Assembly (NCBI RefSeq): GCF_010994095.1
Contig: NZ_WJYO01000003.1
Location: forward strand, 496,001-560,000
Direction: 5' to 3'
Length of the DNA stretch: 64,000 nucleotides
Origin: Mumia xiangluensis
GTDB lineage: Bacteria; Actinomycetota; Actinomycetes; Propionibacteriales; Nocardioidaceae
The translations under genes were made by a program, and so were the position numbers. The notes under the pieces were generated by a model, which saw nothing but the letters and a program-made list of their open reading frames with translations, was not told the origin of the DNA and ran no database searches. Shown piece by piece: positions 8,493-17,106 of the stretch (within the stretch, counting starts at the first letter, position 1; each line of letters begins with the position of its first letter).

Positions 8493-8524
8493 ACTAATCG
8501 ATGCTGCCGACGCTCGAACTCAAC

Positions 8525-8529
8525 GGAGG
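8525..8529 (+). promoter_or_regulatory. Ribosome binding site deciding the MMPL start
   Basis: GGAGG, 5 bases before the ATG at 8535. It excludes an earlier in-window start at 8485 in another frame. Confidence 0.7.
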
Positions 8530-8534
8530 CGATC

Positions 8535-10661
8535 ATGCCCGGTGCTGACCAGCACCCCCTGCAACACGCCCACGCTCTCGTCCGCCTCATCATCTCGAAG
8601 CGGACCGCTTGGATCTTCGCGCTCGTTCCCCTGCTGCTCGGCGGCATCCTGCTCGGCGTGGTCGGGGAGGTGGAGCGCCAGGCGCAGCCGCAGGACAACC
8701 TGCCGGACGGCTCTCAGAGCGCGCGCGCGGCGCAGCTCCTCCAGGACCTGCCGGAGAAGCAGGGAAGCTCCGCGATCGTCGCCGTCACCAGTGACGACCG
8801 GCTCGACCAGGCGTTTCTGGGCGATCTCGCTCCCCAGCTGGCGGAGCTCGGCGCCGTACCCGCGGGCGCGACCGGACCGCTGACCCTCAGCGAGGACGGC
8901 ACCGCGGCGATCGCCGTCGTGCCGATCCCGGACCGGACGGTCACGGACCCCGACGTCGTCGTCGACGATCTCCGTGAGTCCTTGGCCGACGTCGCTCCGG
9001 AGGGCATCGACGTCCAGGTGACAGGCCCCGCCGCGGTCCAGGCCGACATCTCCAAGGTGTTCGAGGGCGCAGACATGCGCCTGCTCCTGGTGACCATGGC
9101 CGTCGTCGCGATCCTCCTGGTCGTCACCTACCGCAGCCCGATCCTGTGGATCATCCCCCTGCTCGTCGTCGGAGTCGCCGACCGCATCGCTGCCGTCGGC
9201 GCGACCCACCTCCTCGACAGGGCCGGACTGCCCTGGGACGGCACGACACAAGGCATCCTGTCCGTGCTCGTCTTCGGCGCCGGGACCAACTACGCCCTGC
9301 TGCTGATCTCGCGCTACCGCGACGAGCTCCGCATCCATCGCGACCGCCGCGACGCGATGGCCCGCGCCCTTCCGCGGACCGCCGAGGCGGTTCTCGCGAG
9401 CGCCACCACCGTCGTCGTCGGCCTGCTGACGCTGCTCCTCTCCGTGACACCGTCCACCCGCGGACTGGGTCTGTCCTGCGCAGCGGGCATCGTCGTCGCC
9501 GCGTTCTTCGCTCTCGTGGTCCTCCCCGCGGTCCTGGTCAGCTTCGACCGGTGGATCTTCTGGCCGAAGCGACCGAAGGTGGGCGAGACGCAGCTCGTCG
9601 ACGCTCCGACCGTCTGGCGCCGCATCGGCACGGTCGTGAGCAAGCGACCGACGGCGATCGCACTCGCGACGGTCATCGGGCTGGGAGTTCTCGCTACCGG
9701 TGCGCTCAGCGCGAGCACCGGCCTGGACAAGACCGAGCTCTTCATCGACGAACCCGAGGCGATCTCCGCGGCGAACCGGCTGAGCGAGTCTTTCCCGGCC
9801 GGCCTCACCAGTCCGACGACGATCGTGACCCGGGCCGACGCGCAGCAGGTCACGGAGGCTGCCGAGGACGTCGACACGGTGGTCTCGGCCCGCCCGAGCG
9901 AAGCCGTACGCGGGGTCAGCCGGATCGATGTCGTCTTCGACGCCGAGCCGGGCAGCGAGGAGAGCGAGGACGCCACACGGTCCCTGCGGGATGCGCTCTG
10001 CGAGTACGACGCGACCTACGTCGTCGGCGATGCCGCCGAGGCGATCGACCAGGCCGACGGCGCTCAACGCGACCGGGTGCTCATCATGCCGCTGATCCTC
10101 GGGCTGGTCTGCATCGCGCTGATCGTGCTGCTGCGGTCGGTGGTCGCGAGCGTGATCCTCGCGCTCGCCGTGGTGATGACGTACGCCGCGAGCCTCGGCG
10201 CCTCGTGGCTGGTGTTCAGCACGGTCTTCGACTTCCCCGCCATCGACAACACCGTGGCCCTCTTCGCGTTCCTGTTCCTCGTCGCCCTCGGCGTGGACTA
10301 CAGCATCTTCCTGGTCACCAGGGCGTGGGAGGAGACCACCAGCGTCGGGTCCCGGCAGGGGATGCTCCGGGCGCTCGCCGCCACCGGCGGTGTCATCACC
10401 AGCGCGGGCATCCTGCTCGCAGCGGTCTTCGCGGCACTCGGCGTGCTCCCGCTCGTCGTCCTCGCCCAGCTGGGGACGGTCATCTGCATCGGGGTCCTGC
10501 TCGACACCTTCGTCGTACGAACCCTGCTCGTGCCATCCATGGCTCAGATCCTGGGCGACAGGTTCTGGTGGCCGCGACGCATTCCCGAGCCGCACCAGCC
10601 CGCCGCACCCAGCGAGTCGTACGCCGTGAGCGCTCCTACCGGCCCGCGGCCTGGTCGATGA
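8535..10661 (+). CDS. MMPL/RND-family membrane exporter
   Basis: 708 aa, two MMPL halves. Each half has one TM helix, an extracytoplasmic porter domain and then about five TM helices (TM1 near residues 25-45; the second half starts near 375). In half 1 the TM4 motif reads GAGTNYALLLISRYRDEL, where the family normally has Asp-Tyr; Asn is at residue 252. In half 2 LGVDYSIFLVTR retains the Asp-Tyr pair (Asp588). These pairs form the proton relay in MmpL proteins. Likely exports a lipid or hydrophobic toxic compound under control of the divergent MarR gene. The gene end overlaps the convergent hydrolase gene by 26 bp. Confidence 0.88.
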   Translation: MPGADQHPLQHAHALVRLIISKRTAWIFALVPLLLGGILLGVVGEVERQAQPQDNLPDGSQSARAAQLLQDLPEKQGSSAIVAVTSDDRLDQAFLGDLAPQLAELGAVPAGATGPLTLSEDGTAAIAVVPIPDRTVTDPDVVVDDLRESLADVAPEGIDVQVTGPAAVQADISKVFEGADMRLLLVTMAVVAILLVVTYRSPILWIIPLLVVGVADRIAAVGATHLLDRAGLPWDGTTQGILSVLVFGAGTNYALLLISRYRDELRIHRDRRDAMARALPRTAEAVLASATTVVVGLLTLLLSVTPSTRGLGLSCAAGIVVAAFFALVVLPAVLVSFDRWIFWPKRPKVGETQLVDAPTVWRRIGTVVSKRPTAIALATVIGLGVLATGALSASTGLDKTELFIDEPEAISAANRLSESFPAGLTSPTTIVTRADAQQVTEAAEDVDTVVSARPSEAVRGVSRIDVVFDAEPGSEESEDATRSLRDALCEYDATYVVGDAAEAIDQADGAQRDRVLIMPLILGLVCIALIVLLRSVVASVILALAVVMTYAASLGASWLVFSTVFDFPAIDNTVALFAFLFLVALGVDYSIFLVTRAWEETTSVGSRQGMLRALAATGGVITSAGILLAAVFAALGVLPLVVLAQLGTVICIGVLLDTFVVRTLLVPSMAQILGDRFWWPRRIPEPHQPAAPSESYAVSAPTGPRPGR

Positions 10662-11340
10662 CGTCGGCGAGCTCGGCCGGCTTGGACCACATCGGCCAGT
10701 GCCCGGTGGGCAGGTCGACGTAGGTCAGATCGGTGTGGTCCAGCAGTCCTGCCAGGAAGCCCGCGCCCTGCTCGGCGTAGGAGCGGTAGTCCGTCGACGG
10801 GAACGCGGTGCACACCACGGTGCCGGGTACGGCGAGCCGGGCGGGGTCGGACAGGTGCACCGCGCCGCTGACGGTGCGCCCCGGCTGGGGTACGGCGCGG
10901 CTACGGAAGGTCTGCAGCTGCTCCTCGCTGAGGTCGCGCATGCTCCCGTCAGCCATCTCGCTCTCCCACGCCTCGGACAGCGGGAACTCAGCGGCTTCCA
11001 TCGCGGGGTCCATGGCGTAGCCGTCGCGGACCGGTGCGGTGTCGACGAACACGACGTGGTCGATGAGATCGGGGTGACGGTCGAGCACCATCGTGCCTGG
11101 AAGCGCCGCCCCGCTGTGGACGACGAGCACCCTCCGCTCAGCGCTGTGGTCGAGCGCGGCGGCGATGCTCCCCGCCTGGTCGTCCAGGGTGACTCCGCCG
11201 CGGTCAGGGTTGTCCGGCTCGAGCCCCGGCAGGGTCACGGGCGTGACGGCGTACCCGCGATCGGCCAGCAGCGGAGCAACACCGTCCCAGGCCCAAGCGC
11301 CGAGCCAGAATCCGGGGACGAGAACGATCTGAGTGGCCAT
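10636..11340 (-). CDS. Alpha/beta hydrolase
   Basis: 234 aa from ATG 11340. Starts IVLVPGFWLGAWAWDGV (oxyanion strand-loop). The nucleophile elbow is VVHSGAALPG with Ser near residue 80. Acid candidates follow VFVDTAPV, and the catalytic His is in LPTGHWPMWSKP near the C-terminus. This is the AB_hydrolase_6 esterase type seen widely in actinobacteria; no substrate is predicted. It is convergent with the MMPL gene, overlapping its 3' end, and there is no operon partner. Confidence 0.82.
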   Translation of the reverse strand: MATQIVLVPGFWLGAWAWDGVAPLLADRGYAVTPVTLPGLEPDNPDRGGVTLDDQAGSIAAALDHSAERRVLVVHSGAALPGTMVLDRHPDLIDHVVFVDTAPVRDGYAMDPAMEAAEFPLSEAWESEMADGSMRDLSEEQLQTFRSRAVPQPGRTVSGAVHLSDPARLAVPGTVVCTAFPSTDYRSYAEQGAGFLAGLLDHTDLTYVDLPTGHWPMWSKPAELADVIDQAAGR

Positions 11341-11491
11341 GCGCACGATCATGCCAAGCCCGTCGCCTGGGTGCAGGAAGGCTCCGCGCCGACGACGATC
11401 TGCTCGGAGAGCAACTGAGTCGCCAGACGGCGTACGAGGTGTCGCCTGGGGACGACAGCTCTCCGATGCCGCGGCATCTACTGTCGGAAGC

Positions 11492-12382
11492 GTGTCCGTC
11501 TCGGTCGAAGCCCAGGAAGCGCTGCTCCGTGACGCCCTCGGAGTGGGTGACGTACGTCTTCACGGGCGCGGCGGCGAGTCCCGCACGTTCCGGCTCGCGG
11601 CCAGCGATCAGCTCGTCACCGTTGGTCTCGACTGGCCAGCCCGGGTCCGCAGCGAAGCCGACCTCGAGGACGAGGCATCGTTGCTGCGGCACGTGGCCGA
11701 GCGGGTCACGGTCCCCGTTCCCGAGGTGGTCACGGTGACGCTCGGGGCTCGCGTCCTGATCGTGCGAGAGCTTCCGGGACGACGGTTGATCGATCTCCCG
11801 CGTCGGAGCGACGCGATCACGGCGGAGGCGGCCGACGTGATGGCGCGTACGCTCGCGGAGCTCCACAAGTCACCACTCGATCAGCTCGCGGACGTCGCGC
11901 CGCTGGACGCGACACCACCTTCGGCATGGAGGGAGGAGGCCGCAGAGAACTTCAGCGCAGTCAAGCACCTGCTGGACACCGGCCAGCGCACAGACGTCGC
12001 GGAGTTCCTCGCTCGGCCAGCTCCCGCACCGACGACCCAGCACAGGTTCACGCACAACGATCTCGGCATCGAGCATGTCCTCGTCGATCCAGTGCGGGCG
12101 ACCGTCACGGGGGTCATCGACTGGTCGGACGCGGCGATCACGGACCCGGCGGCTGACGTGGGGCGACTGCTGCGCGACCTCGGACCGACCACCCTGGCGC
12201 GGGCGATGAGAACGTATGCCGAGCACGGTGGCGAGCCTGATTCGGTAGGCCCGCGCGCGAGGTTCTACGCGGTCTGCGGACTGCTCGAGGATCTCGCCTT
12301 CGGAGTGGCCACCTCTCGACCCGAGTACGTCGACAAGAGCCTGGCCTCCTGGAGCACTGTCCTCCCGGCGCGAGCCACCTAG
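11492..12382 (+). CDS. Aminoglycoside phosphotransferase-like (APH) kinase
   Basis: About 296 aa if GTG 11492 is used; upstream in-frame codons look non-coding and no clear ribosome site marks the start. The APH fold is shown by VIVRELPG-like LIVRELPGRRL (hinge), the catalytic loop HNDLGIEHVLVD and the metal loop VIDWSDAAITDPAADVGRLL. In the catalytic loop the usual Asn five residues after the Asp is His. Macrolide/aminoglycoside kinases and many small-metabolite kinases share this fold, so resistance should not be assumed. The gene stands alone between a hydrolase and a DHFR-like operon. Confidence 0.75.
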   Translation: MSVSVEAQEALLRDALGVGDVRLHGRGGESRTFRLAASDQLVTVGLDWPARVRSEADLEDEASLLRHVAERVTVPVPEVVTVTLGARVLIVRELPGRRLIDLPRRSDAITAEAADVMARTLAELHKSPLDQLADVAPLDATPPSAWREEAAENFSAVKHLLDTGQRTDVAEFLARPAPAPTTQHRFTHNDLGIEHVLVDPVRATVTGVIDWSDAAITDPAADVGRLLRDLGPTTLARAMRTYAEHGGEPDSVGPRARFYAVCGLLEDLAFGVATSRPEYVDKSLASWSTVLPARAT

Positions 12383-12413
12383 GGGTGAGGCTCGCCCGTC
12401 GTCGTCAGCCGGG

Positions 12414-12977
12414 TCAGGCTCCCACAGTCCGGTAGCGGAGCCGGACGACACCGTTACCGAACAGCCGCTCGTCGATGAGTTCGAGGTCGGCGCGCATCCC
12501 TGTCGGCAGCCCCGGCTTCCCGCCGCCGACCACGACAGGCAAGACGTATATCTGGACGACGTCGACCAGCCCGGCCTTGAACGCCTGATCGGCGAGATTC
12601 GCTCCCCCGAGCAGGAAGTCGCGCGAGTCGGCGTCCTTGAGCTCCCGCACCGCGGCGGGGTCGAAGTCGCGTTCGATCCGGGTGTTGGCGGTGGACGCCG
12701 CGGCCAGGCTTCTGGAGTAGACGACCTTGCTCGGCGCCTGCCAAGCCGCAGCGAATTCGGCGAACGGAGTGGATTGTGCAGCGAGGTCGGTGTTGGTCTC
12801 CCAGACGGCCATCGCCTCGTACAGACGCCGCCCGTACAGGAGCGTGCCGACGGACCGCACAAGGTCCGTATGGTCCGCGAACACCTCGTCGTCGACGGGG
12901 AAGAAGTCGAACGCGCCGTCCGCATCCTCGATGTAGCCGTCGAGGCTCACGTTCGTCGCGTAGATCAGTGTGGCCAT
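12414..12977 (-). CDS. Dihydrofolate reductase-like (RibD C-terminal domain) protein
   Basis: 187 aa. N-terminus MATLIYATNVSLDGYIEDADG and the NADPH-binding stretch DFLLGGANLADQAFKAGLVDVVQIYVLPVVVGGGKP are typical of the small RibD_C/YwjB-type reductases. GAGGAGG lies 7 bases before the ATG. It overlaps the upstream SRPBCC gene by 13 bases, so it is the third gene of the ArsR-SRPBCC-reductase operon, a common actinobacterial arrangement. The substrate is unknown. Confidence 0.82.
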   Translation of the reverse strand: MATLIYATNVSLDGYIEDADGAFDFFPVDDEVFADHTDLVRSVGTLLYGRRLYEAMAVWETNTDLAAQSTPFAEFAAAWQAPSKVVYSRSLAAASTANTRIERDFDPAAVRELKDADSRDFLLGGANLADQAFKAGLVDVVQIYVLPVVVGGGKPGLPTGMRADLELIDERLFGNGVVRLRYRTVGA

Positions 12978-13471
12978 GGGATGCCTCCTCGGCGATCGGC
13001 AGCGTGTGCCTGGGCGGTGATCAGAGCGGCGTCGAGCTTGGTGAACGCCTCGTGCCACCCCTGCTCGCTGGGGCCGGTGAGGTGATCGGGAAGCCACTGG
13101 TGGATCTCCAAGCGGGTGCGCCCGTCAGGCTCGTCGTGGAACTCGATCCGGAACCTCGTCGCGAACGGCTCGAAGCCGCCCTGGAGCTGCCCGCTCACGT
13201 GCATCACGCCTTCGAGCAGCTCGTCGATGGTGACGTCGGTCAGGTCGATGTGGACGTGCGACCGGACGTCGGATCCGGCGGCCCCGACCTCGGTCCACCG
13301 TTGAAAGCCACCGGGCCGCACGTCGAAGTCGATCTCGTCGCGCGGCAGCGAGTTCCCGATCGGCCCCCACCACGTGGCCAGCTGGTCGGGGTCGGTGAAG
13401 GCCCGGTAGACAAGCTGTCGTGGCGCCTCGAACACGCGACTGATGAAGATCTGCGAAGACTCGGTGCTCAC
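12965..13471 (-). CDS. SRPBCC (AHSA1/START-like) domain protein
   Basis: 168 aa from GTG 13471, overlapping the ArsR stop by 4 bases. Sequence ISRVFEAPRQLVYRAFTDPDQLATWWGP is the conserved AHSA1 N-terminus, followed by beta strands forming a hydrophobic cavity (DFDVRPGGFQRWTEV) and a C-terminal helix (GWHEAFTKLDAALITA). Members pair with ArsR regulators, probably as ligand-binding partners; the ligand is unknown. Co-transcribed with ArsR and the DHFR-like gene. Confidence 0.84.
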   Translation of the reverse strand: MSTESSQIFISRVFEAPRQLVYRAFTDPDQLATWWGPIGNSLPRDEIDFDVRPGGFQRWTEVGAAGSDVRSHVHIDLTDVTIDELLEGVMHVSGQLQGGFEPFATRFRIEFHDEPDGRTRLEIHQWLPDHLTGPSEQGWHEAFTKLDAALITAQAHAADRRGGIPWPH

Positions 13472-13851
13472 TGCTGCTCCTCGTCGGGGTGCCCGGCGGG
13501 GCCTGCCCGGTGCGATGCGTCGTCGGCGGCCTGAACTGCGGCGAGGTGGGCGTCGAGGCGGTCCAGGGACGCGTCCCAGAACCGCCGGTAGCGCTCGATC
13601 CAGTCGGCTGCGTCGCGCATCGAGGCGGCCTCGAGCCGACACACGCGCCACTTGCCGGCCCGCGAGCGCGAGATCAGCGACGCATGCTCGAGCACCTTCA
13701 GGTGCCTGGAGACCGCGGGCATCGAGATGGGCAGCGGCGCGGTGAGCTCGGAGACCGTGGCGTCACGCTCCGTCAGCTCGGCCAGAATCGCCCGTCGCGT
13801 GGGATCTGCCAGCGCTGAGAACACGGCGCTGAGCTGGTCGGTGTCTGCCAC
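13468..13851 (-). CDS. ArsR-family winged-helix repressor
   Basis: 127 aa. Core LSAVFSALADPTRRAILAELTERDATVSELTAPLPISMPAVSRHLKVLEHASLISRSRAGKWRVCRL matches the SRPBCC-associated ArsR subgroup. It lacks the CVC metal site, so it is probably not a metal sensor. A perfect 7-bp inverted repeat just upstream is its likely operator. First gene of a three-gene operon. Confidence 0.85.
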   Translation of the reverse strand: MADTDQLSAVFSALADPTRRAILAELTERDATVSELTAPLPISMPAVSRHLKVLEHASLISRSRAGKWRVCRLEAASMRDAADWIERYRRFWDASLDRLDAHLAAVQAADDASHRAGPAGHPDEEQQ

Positions 13852-13867
13852 CTGACGCCCCCTTCAC

Positions 13868-13883
13868 TTAACGATGTCGTTAA
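13868..13883. promoter_or_regulatory. ArsR operator candidate
   Basis: TTAACGA-TG-TCGTTAA, perfect 7-bp arms separated by 2 bp, located 17 bp upstream of the ArsR start. The symmetry and position fit autorepression of the ArsR-SRPBCC-DHFR-like operon. Confidence 0.6.
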
Positions 13884-13960
13884 ATGTAATGGCGGGCTGA
13901 GGCGCGGTCAACCCGGCGATCGGCACCGAGCTTCACGTCACGCCGGGTGCCGAGCGCGGG

Positions 13961-14719
13961 TCAGCGCGGTGCCATGCGGAGGGCGCCGTCCATCCGGATG
14001 ACCTCGCCGTTGAGGTAGTCGTGGTCCACGATCATCGTGACGAGGTCGGCGAACTCCGAGGGCCGGGCGAGGCGCTGGGGGAACGGGACGCCGGCGGCGA
14101 GGCCGGCGCGGAACTCGTCGGAGACGGTCGCCAGCATCGGGGTGTCGACGATGCCGGGGGCGACGGTGCAGACGCGGATGCCGAACTGTGCGAGGTCGCG
14201 CGCGGCGGGGAGGGTGAGCCCGACGATCCCGCCCTTCGACGCGGCGTACGCGGCCTGGCCGACCTGGCCGTCGTAAGCGGCGATCGAGGCGGTGTTGACG
14301 ATGACGCCGCGCTGCCCGTCGGCATCTGCCTCGGTCGCAGCGATCGCCTCGGCGGCAACGGTCATCACGTTGAACGAGCCCACGAGGTTGACCTGGACGA
14401 CCTTCGCGAAGAGGTCGAGGTCGTGCGGTCCGCGCTTGGACAGGATGCGCGCCGACGGGCCGATGCCCGCACAGGACACGACCGTGCGCAGCGGCACCCC
14501 GCCGGAGGCGGCCGCGGTCACCGCGTTGCGGACCGAGTCGCCGTCGGTCACGTCGGTCTCGATGTAGGTGACGCCAGCGACGTCGGCGGCTTTGTCGATG
14601 GCTGGGGCCAGGTCGAGCGCGTACACGCTCGCGCCGCGGGCGGCCAGCGCGGCGGCGGTCGCGGCGCCGAGGCCGGAGGCGCCTCCGGTGACGATCGCGG
14701 CGGTGTTGGCGAGGTCCAT
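13961..14719 (-). CDS. SDR-family dehydrogenase (3-hydroxyacyl-CoA dehydrogenase type 2-like)
   Basis: 252 aa. Rossmann motif TGGASGLG at the N-terminus, DVTD for adenine, CAG in place of NAG, and the catalytic Ser/Tyr/Lys in NTASIAAYDGQVGQAAYAASKGG. The sequence resembles the HSD17B10 (type 2 HADH) branch, which oxidises 3-hydroxyacyl-CoA or 17-beta/3-alpha-hydroxysteroids with NAD. AGGAGC precedes the ATG. Lies 7 bp downstream of an acyl-CoA dehydrogenase gene, giving two consecutive beta-oxidation steps. Confidence 0.85.
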   Translation of the reverse strand: MDLANTAAIVTGGASGLGAATAAALAARGASVYALDLAPAIDKAADVAGVTYIETDVTDGDSVRNAVTAAASGGVPLRTVVSCAGIGPSARILSKRGPHDLDLFAKVVQVNLVGSFNVMTVAAEAIAATEADADGQRGVIVNTASIAAYDGQVGQAAYAASKGGIVGLTLPAARDLAQFGIRVCTVAPGIVDTPMLATVSDEFRAGLAAGVPFPQRLARPSEFADLVTMIVDHDYLNGEVIRMDGALRMAPR

Positions 14720-14726
14720 GGTGCTC

Positions 14727-15866
14727 CTATCGGGCGAGTCCGCGGCTGATGACGAGCCGCTGGATCTGGTTGGTCCCCTCGAAGATCTGCATGACCTTCA
14801 CCTCGCGCATGTAGCGCTCGACGGGGAAGTCCTTGGTGTAGCCGGCGCCGCCGAGGACCTGCACGGCGTCGGTGGTCACGCGCATGGCGTTGTCGGTCGC
14901 GACCAGCTTGGCGATGGACGCCTGCCGGCTGAACGGGCGGCCGGCATCTTTGAGCCGCGCGGCAGCCAGATAGGTCGCGCGTGCCGACTCGACCGCGGCC
15001 GCCATGTCGGCGAGCACGAACGCGAGGCCCTGGTGCTCGATGATCGGCTTGCCGAACGACTCGCGCTCACGGGCGTAGGCGACGGCAACGTCGAGCGCCC
15101 CTTGGGCGACGCCGGTGGCCACCGCGGCAATGCCGAGGCGGCCGGAGTCGAGCCCGGCCAGTGCGATCGACAGGCCTTGGCCCTCCTCGCCGAGCCGACG
15201 CTCGGCGGGCACCCGGACACCGTCGAACAGCATCGTCGCCGTCGTGGACCCCATCAGGCCCATCTTGTCCTCCGGGTTGTCCGCGACGAGCCCGGGCGTG
15301 TCGGCGGGCACGAGGAAGCACGAGATCCCCCGGCTTCCTTCGGACGTCCGTGCCATCACCTTGTAGAAGTCGGCCTCACCACCGTGGGTGGTCCAGGCCT
15401 TGGCACCGTCGATGACGTACTCGTCACCGACGCGCACGGCGCGGGTCCGCATCGCGGCCGGGTCGGAACCGGCGTGCGCCTCGGACAGGCAGTACGCGCC
15501 GAGGAGCTCACCGCCGAGCATGTCGGGCAGCCACCGCTGCTTCTGCTCGTCGGTGCCCGCGGTGAACAGCCCGAAGCACGACAACGCGTGCACACTCGTG
15601 CCGACGCCGACCGACGCCCACGCGGACGCGATCTCCTCCACGACCTGCAGATACACCTCGTACGGCTGCCCGCCACCGCCGTACTCCTCCGGATACGGCA
15701 GCCCCAGCAGGCCAGCGCGACCCAAGGTCCGGAACACCTCGCGCGGGAACGACGCCGCACGCTCGGCCGCATCGACCCGAGGCCGCAGCTCACGGTCGAC
15801 GATGTCACGGGTCAGCGCGATCAGATCGATGGACTCCTCGGTCGGCATCAGCCGTTCGGCAGGCAT
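14727..15866 (-). CDS. Acyl-CoA dehydrogenase (canonical catalytic Glu)
   Basis: 379 aa, the usual homotetramer length. Contains LSEAHAGSDPAAMRTRAV (FAD/substrate), GAKAWTTHGGEADFY, a GRLGIAA helix-G segment, and QIFEGTNQIQRLVISR, where the Glu of EGT aligns with the medium-chain acyl-CoA dehydrogenase base. It is the only one of the ten dehydrogenases in this window with that Glu. GAGAGG lies 5 bases before the ATG. Likely acts on a short or branched acyl-CoA, and is co-transcribed with the SDR that follows. Diverges from a TetR gene. Confidence 0.88.
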   Translation of the reverse strand: MPAERLMPTEESIDLIALTRDIVDRELRPRVDAAERAASFPREVFRTLGRAGLLGLPYPEEYGGGGQPYEVYLQVVEEIASAWASVGVGTSVHALSCFGLFTAGTDEQKQRWLPDMLGGELLGAYCLSEAHAGSDPAAMRTRAVRVGDEYVIDGAKAWTTHGGEADFYKVMARTSEGSRGISCFLVPADTPGLVADNPEDKMGLMGSTTATMLFDGVRVPAERRLGEEGQGLSIALAGLDSGRLGIAAVATGVAQGALDVAVAYARERESFGKPIIEHQGLAFVLADMAAAVESARATYLAAARLKDAGRPFSRQASIAKLVATDNAMRVTTDAVQVLGGAGYTKDFPVERYMREVKVMQIFEGTNQIQRLVISRGLAR

Positions 15867-15886
15867 AGGACCTCTCGCGGTGCTGG

Positions 15887-15914
15887 TGTACTGAAATGAA
15901 TACCTTGGTACAGT
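15887..15914. promoter_or_regulatory. Divergent promoter between acyl-CoA dehydrogenase and TetR gene
   Basis: TACAGT at 15909-15914 is 7 bases before the TetR ATG, fitting a leaderless -10 box. Inverted elements TACC-TT-GGTA (15901-15910) and TGTAC/GTACA (15887-15891 and 15908-15912) overlap it and may be the binding site of this TetR protein. The sequence is unlike the 18-bp palindrome found elsewhere in the window, so this pair appears to be controlled separately. Confidence 0.4.
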
Positions 15915-15921
15915 CTAGAGT

Positions 15922-16515
15922 ATGGCTCGAGACGCTGTCACCCGCAGTCGACGCCGCGAGGCCGTTCTGGACGGTCTCGTGGATCTGTACCTCGCTGAGG
16001 GATTCCTCGGGTTCGGCATCGCGGATCTTGCCAGCCGTCTCCGGTGCTCGAAGTCGACGCTGTACGAGATCGCGCCGAGCAAGGAGCAGCTGATCACTGC
16101 CGCCGTTCGAGCGTTCTTCAAGCGCGCCACGGCGCGCGTCGAGGCCGAGGTCGCACGGGAGTCCGATCCGGTCGCCCGGATCGGCACGTACCTCGACGCC
16201 ATCGCGCGAGAGCTGGCGCCGGCCACGGAAGAGTTCTTCGTCAACCTCCAGCAGTTCGCGCCGGCACGCGATCTCTACTCGGAGAACACTGCGATCGCCG
16301 CTCGGCGCGTCCAAGGTCTCGTCCGAGAGGCCACCGGGCCCAGCGCCCCGGTCAACGCCGCCTTCATCGGAATGGTGACCGCACAGGTCATGGAAAGCAT
16401 CCAGCGCGGCGAGATGGAAGCCATGACTGCGCTTGACGATGCGACCGCGTACCACCTTCTTGCCGACCTGATCGTCAAGGGCATCGGCGCCCCGACCACC
16501 AGCACCTCACGCTGA
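15922..16515 (+). CDS. TetR-family regulator (local)
   Basis: 197 aa. N-terminal HTH around residues 10-55: LVDLYLAEGFLGFGIADLASRLRCSKSTLYEIAPSKEQLITAAV, with the recognition helix CSKSTLYEIAPSKEQL. The C-terminal helical ligand domain has no family-wide motif. Diverges from the acyl-CoA dehydrogenase/SDR pair, its likely target. Its end overlaps the convergent next TetR gene by 9 bp. Recognition helix and body differ from the two following TetR proteins, so it is not part of that paralogous pair. Confidence 0.82.
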   Translation: MARDAVTRSRRREAVLDGLVDLYLAEGFLGFGIADLASRLRCSKSTLYEIAPSKEQLITAAVRAFFKRATARVEAEVARESDPVARIGTYLDAIARELAPATEEFFVNLQQFAPARDLYSENTAIAARRVQGLVREATGPSAPVNAAFIGMVTAQVMESIQRGEMEAMTALDDATAYHLLADLIVKGIGAPTTSTSR

Positions 16516-17106
16516 CCCGAACCCAGAGCGCAGCACGCCAGACATCACGAACGTCGACAGCCCGTCGACCACCTCCGCCGTCGCCTCTGGCGAGCGATGC
16601 CGGAACCACTCCGGGACATAGGCAAGGACGCCGATGATCGAGTACTGGATCATCGCGACGTCCATCCCGCGCAGCTCTCCTGCGGCAGACCCGTCGGTCA
16701 GCAGACCCTCGGTGATACGGCGGTAGGTGTCGATCCGCTGACGCAGGTCCTTGACCTGCTCGGCAGGGAGATTCTTCTCGATCCAGGGAATCTCGTGAAA
16801 GAAGACGGCCACCTCGTCAGAGACGCCCGCCACGCGCTCCACCTGCAGCCGAACCAGTTCGCGCAAGCGCTCGGACGGTTGAGCATCCGACGGAACCTTG
16901 TCAGCGAGTGCGATCGTCTCGTCGATCTGATCGGACAGCAGCTCGAAGAGGATCGCGCTCTTGGAGGGGTAGTAGTGGTAGAGCGTGCCCTTGTTCAGCC
17001 CCACGGTGTCGGCGATGAGGTCCATCGTGGCCGAGCTGTATCCGTACTCGCGAAAGACCCGTGCAGCGGTCGCGCGCACGTCGTCACGCCGGGAGATCTT
17101 GGGCAT
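16507..17106 (-). CDS. TetR-family regulator, paralogue 1 of a divergent pair
   Basis: 199 aa from ATG 17106. HTH: DVRATAARVFREYGYSSATMDLIADTVGLNKGTLYHYYPSKSAILFELL. The C-terminal domain (VSDEVAVFFHEIPWIEKNL, MIQYSIIGVLAYVPEWF) resembles TetR proteins of fatty-acid and steroid catabolism, which sense acyl-CoA thioesters. Over half of its residues match the gene at 17410 by eye, including an identical recognition helix. An 18-bp palindrome lies 57 bp upstream of the start. The same palindrome precedes at least six other transcription units here, so this protein is a leading candidate regulator of the whole acyl-CoA cluster. Confidence 0.85.
   Translation of the reverse strand: MPKISRRDDVRATAARVFREYGYSSATMDLIADTVGLNKGTLYHYYPSKSAILFELLSDQIDETIALADKVPSDAQPSERLRELVRLQVERVAGVSDEVAVFFHEIPWIEKNLPAEQVKDLRQRIDTYRRITEGLLTDGSAAGELRGMDVAMIQYSIIGVLAYVPEWFRHRSPEATAEVVDGLSTFVMSGVLRSGFGSA

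Noticed and set aside
8520-10595. A 691-codon open frame antisense to the MMPL gene.
   Set aside because: Low-complexity Asp/Glu/Arg/Gly content without motifs; the MMPL protein on the other strand has conserved motifs and a good ribosome site.
11492-12382. Calling the APH-like gene an antibiotic-resistance determinant.
   Set aside because: The fold is shared by many metabolite kinases, the catalytic loop is atypical, and the context has no resistance or biosynthesis genes.
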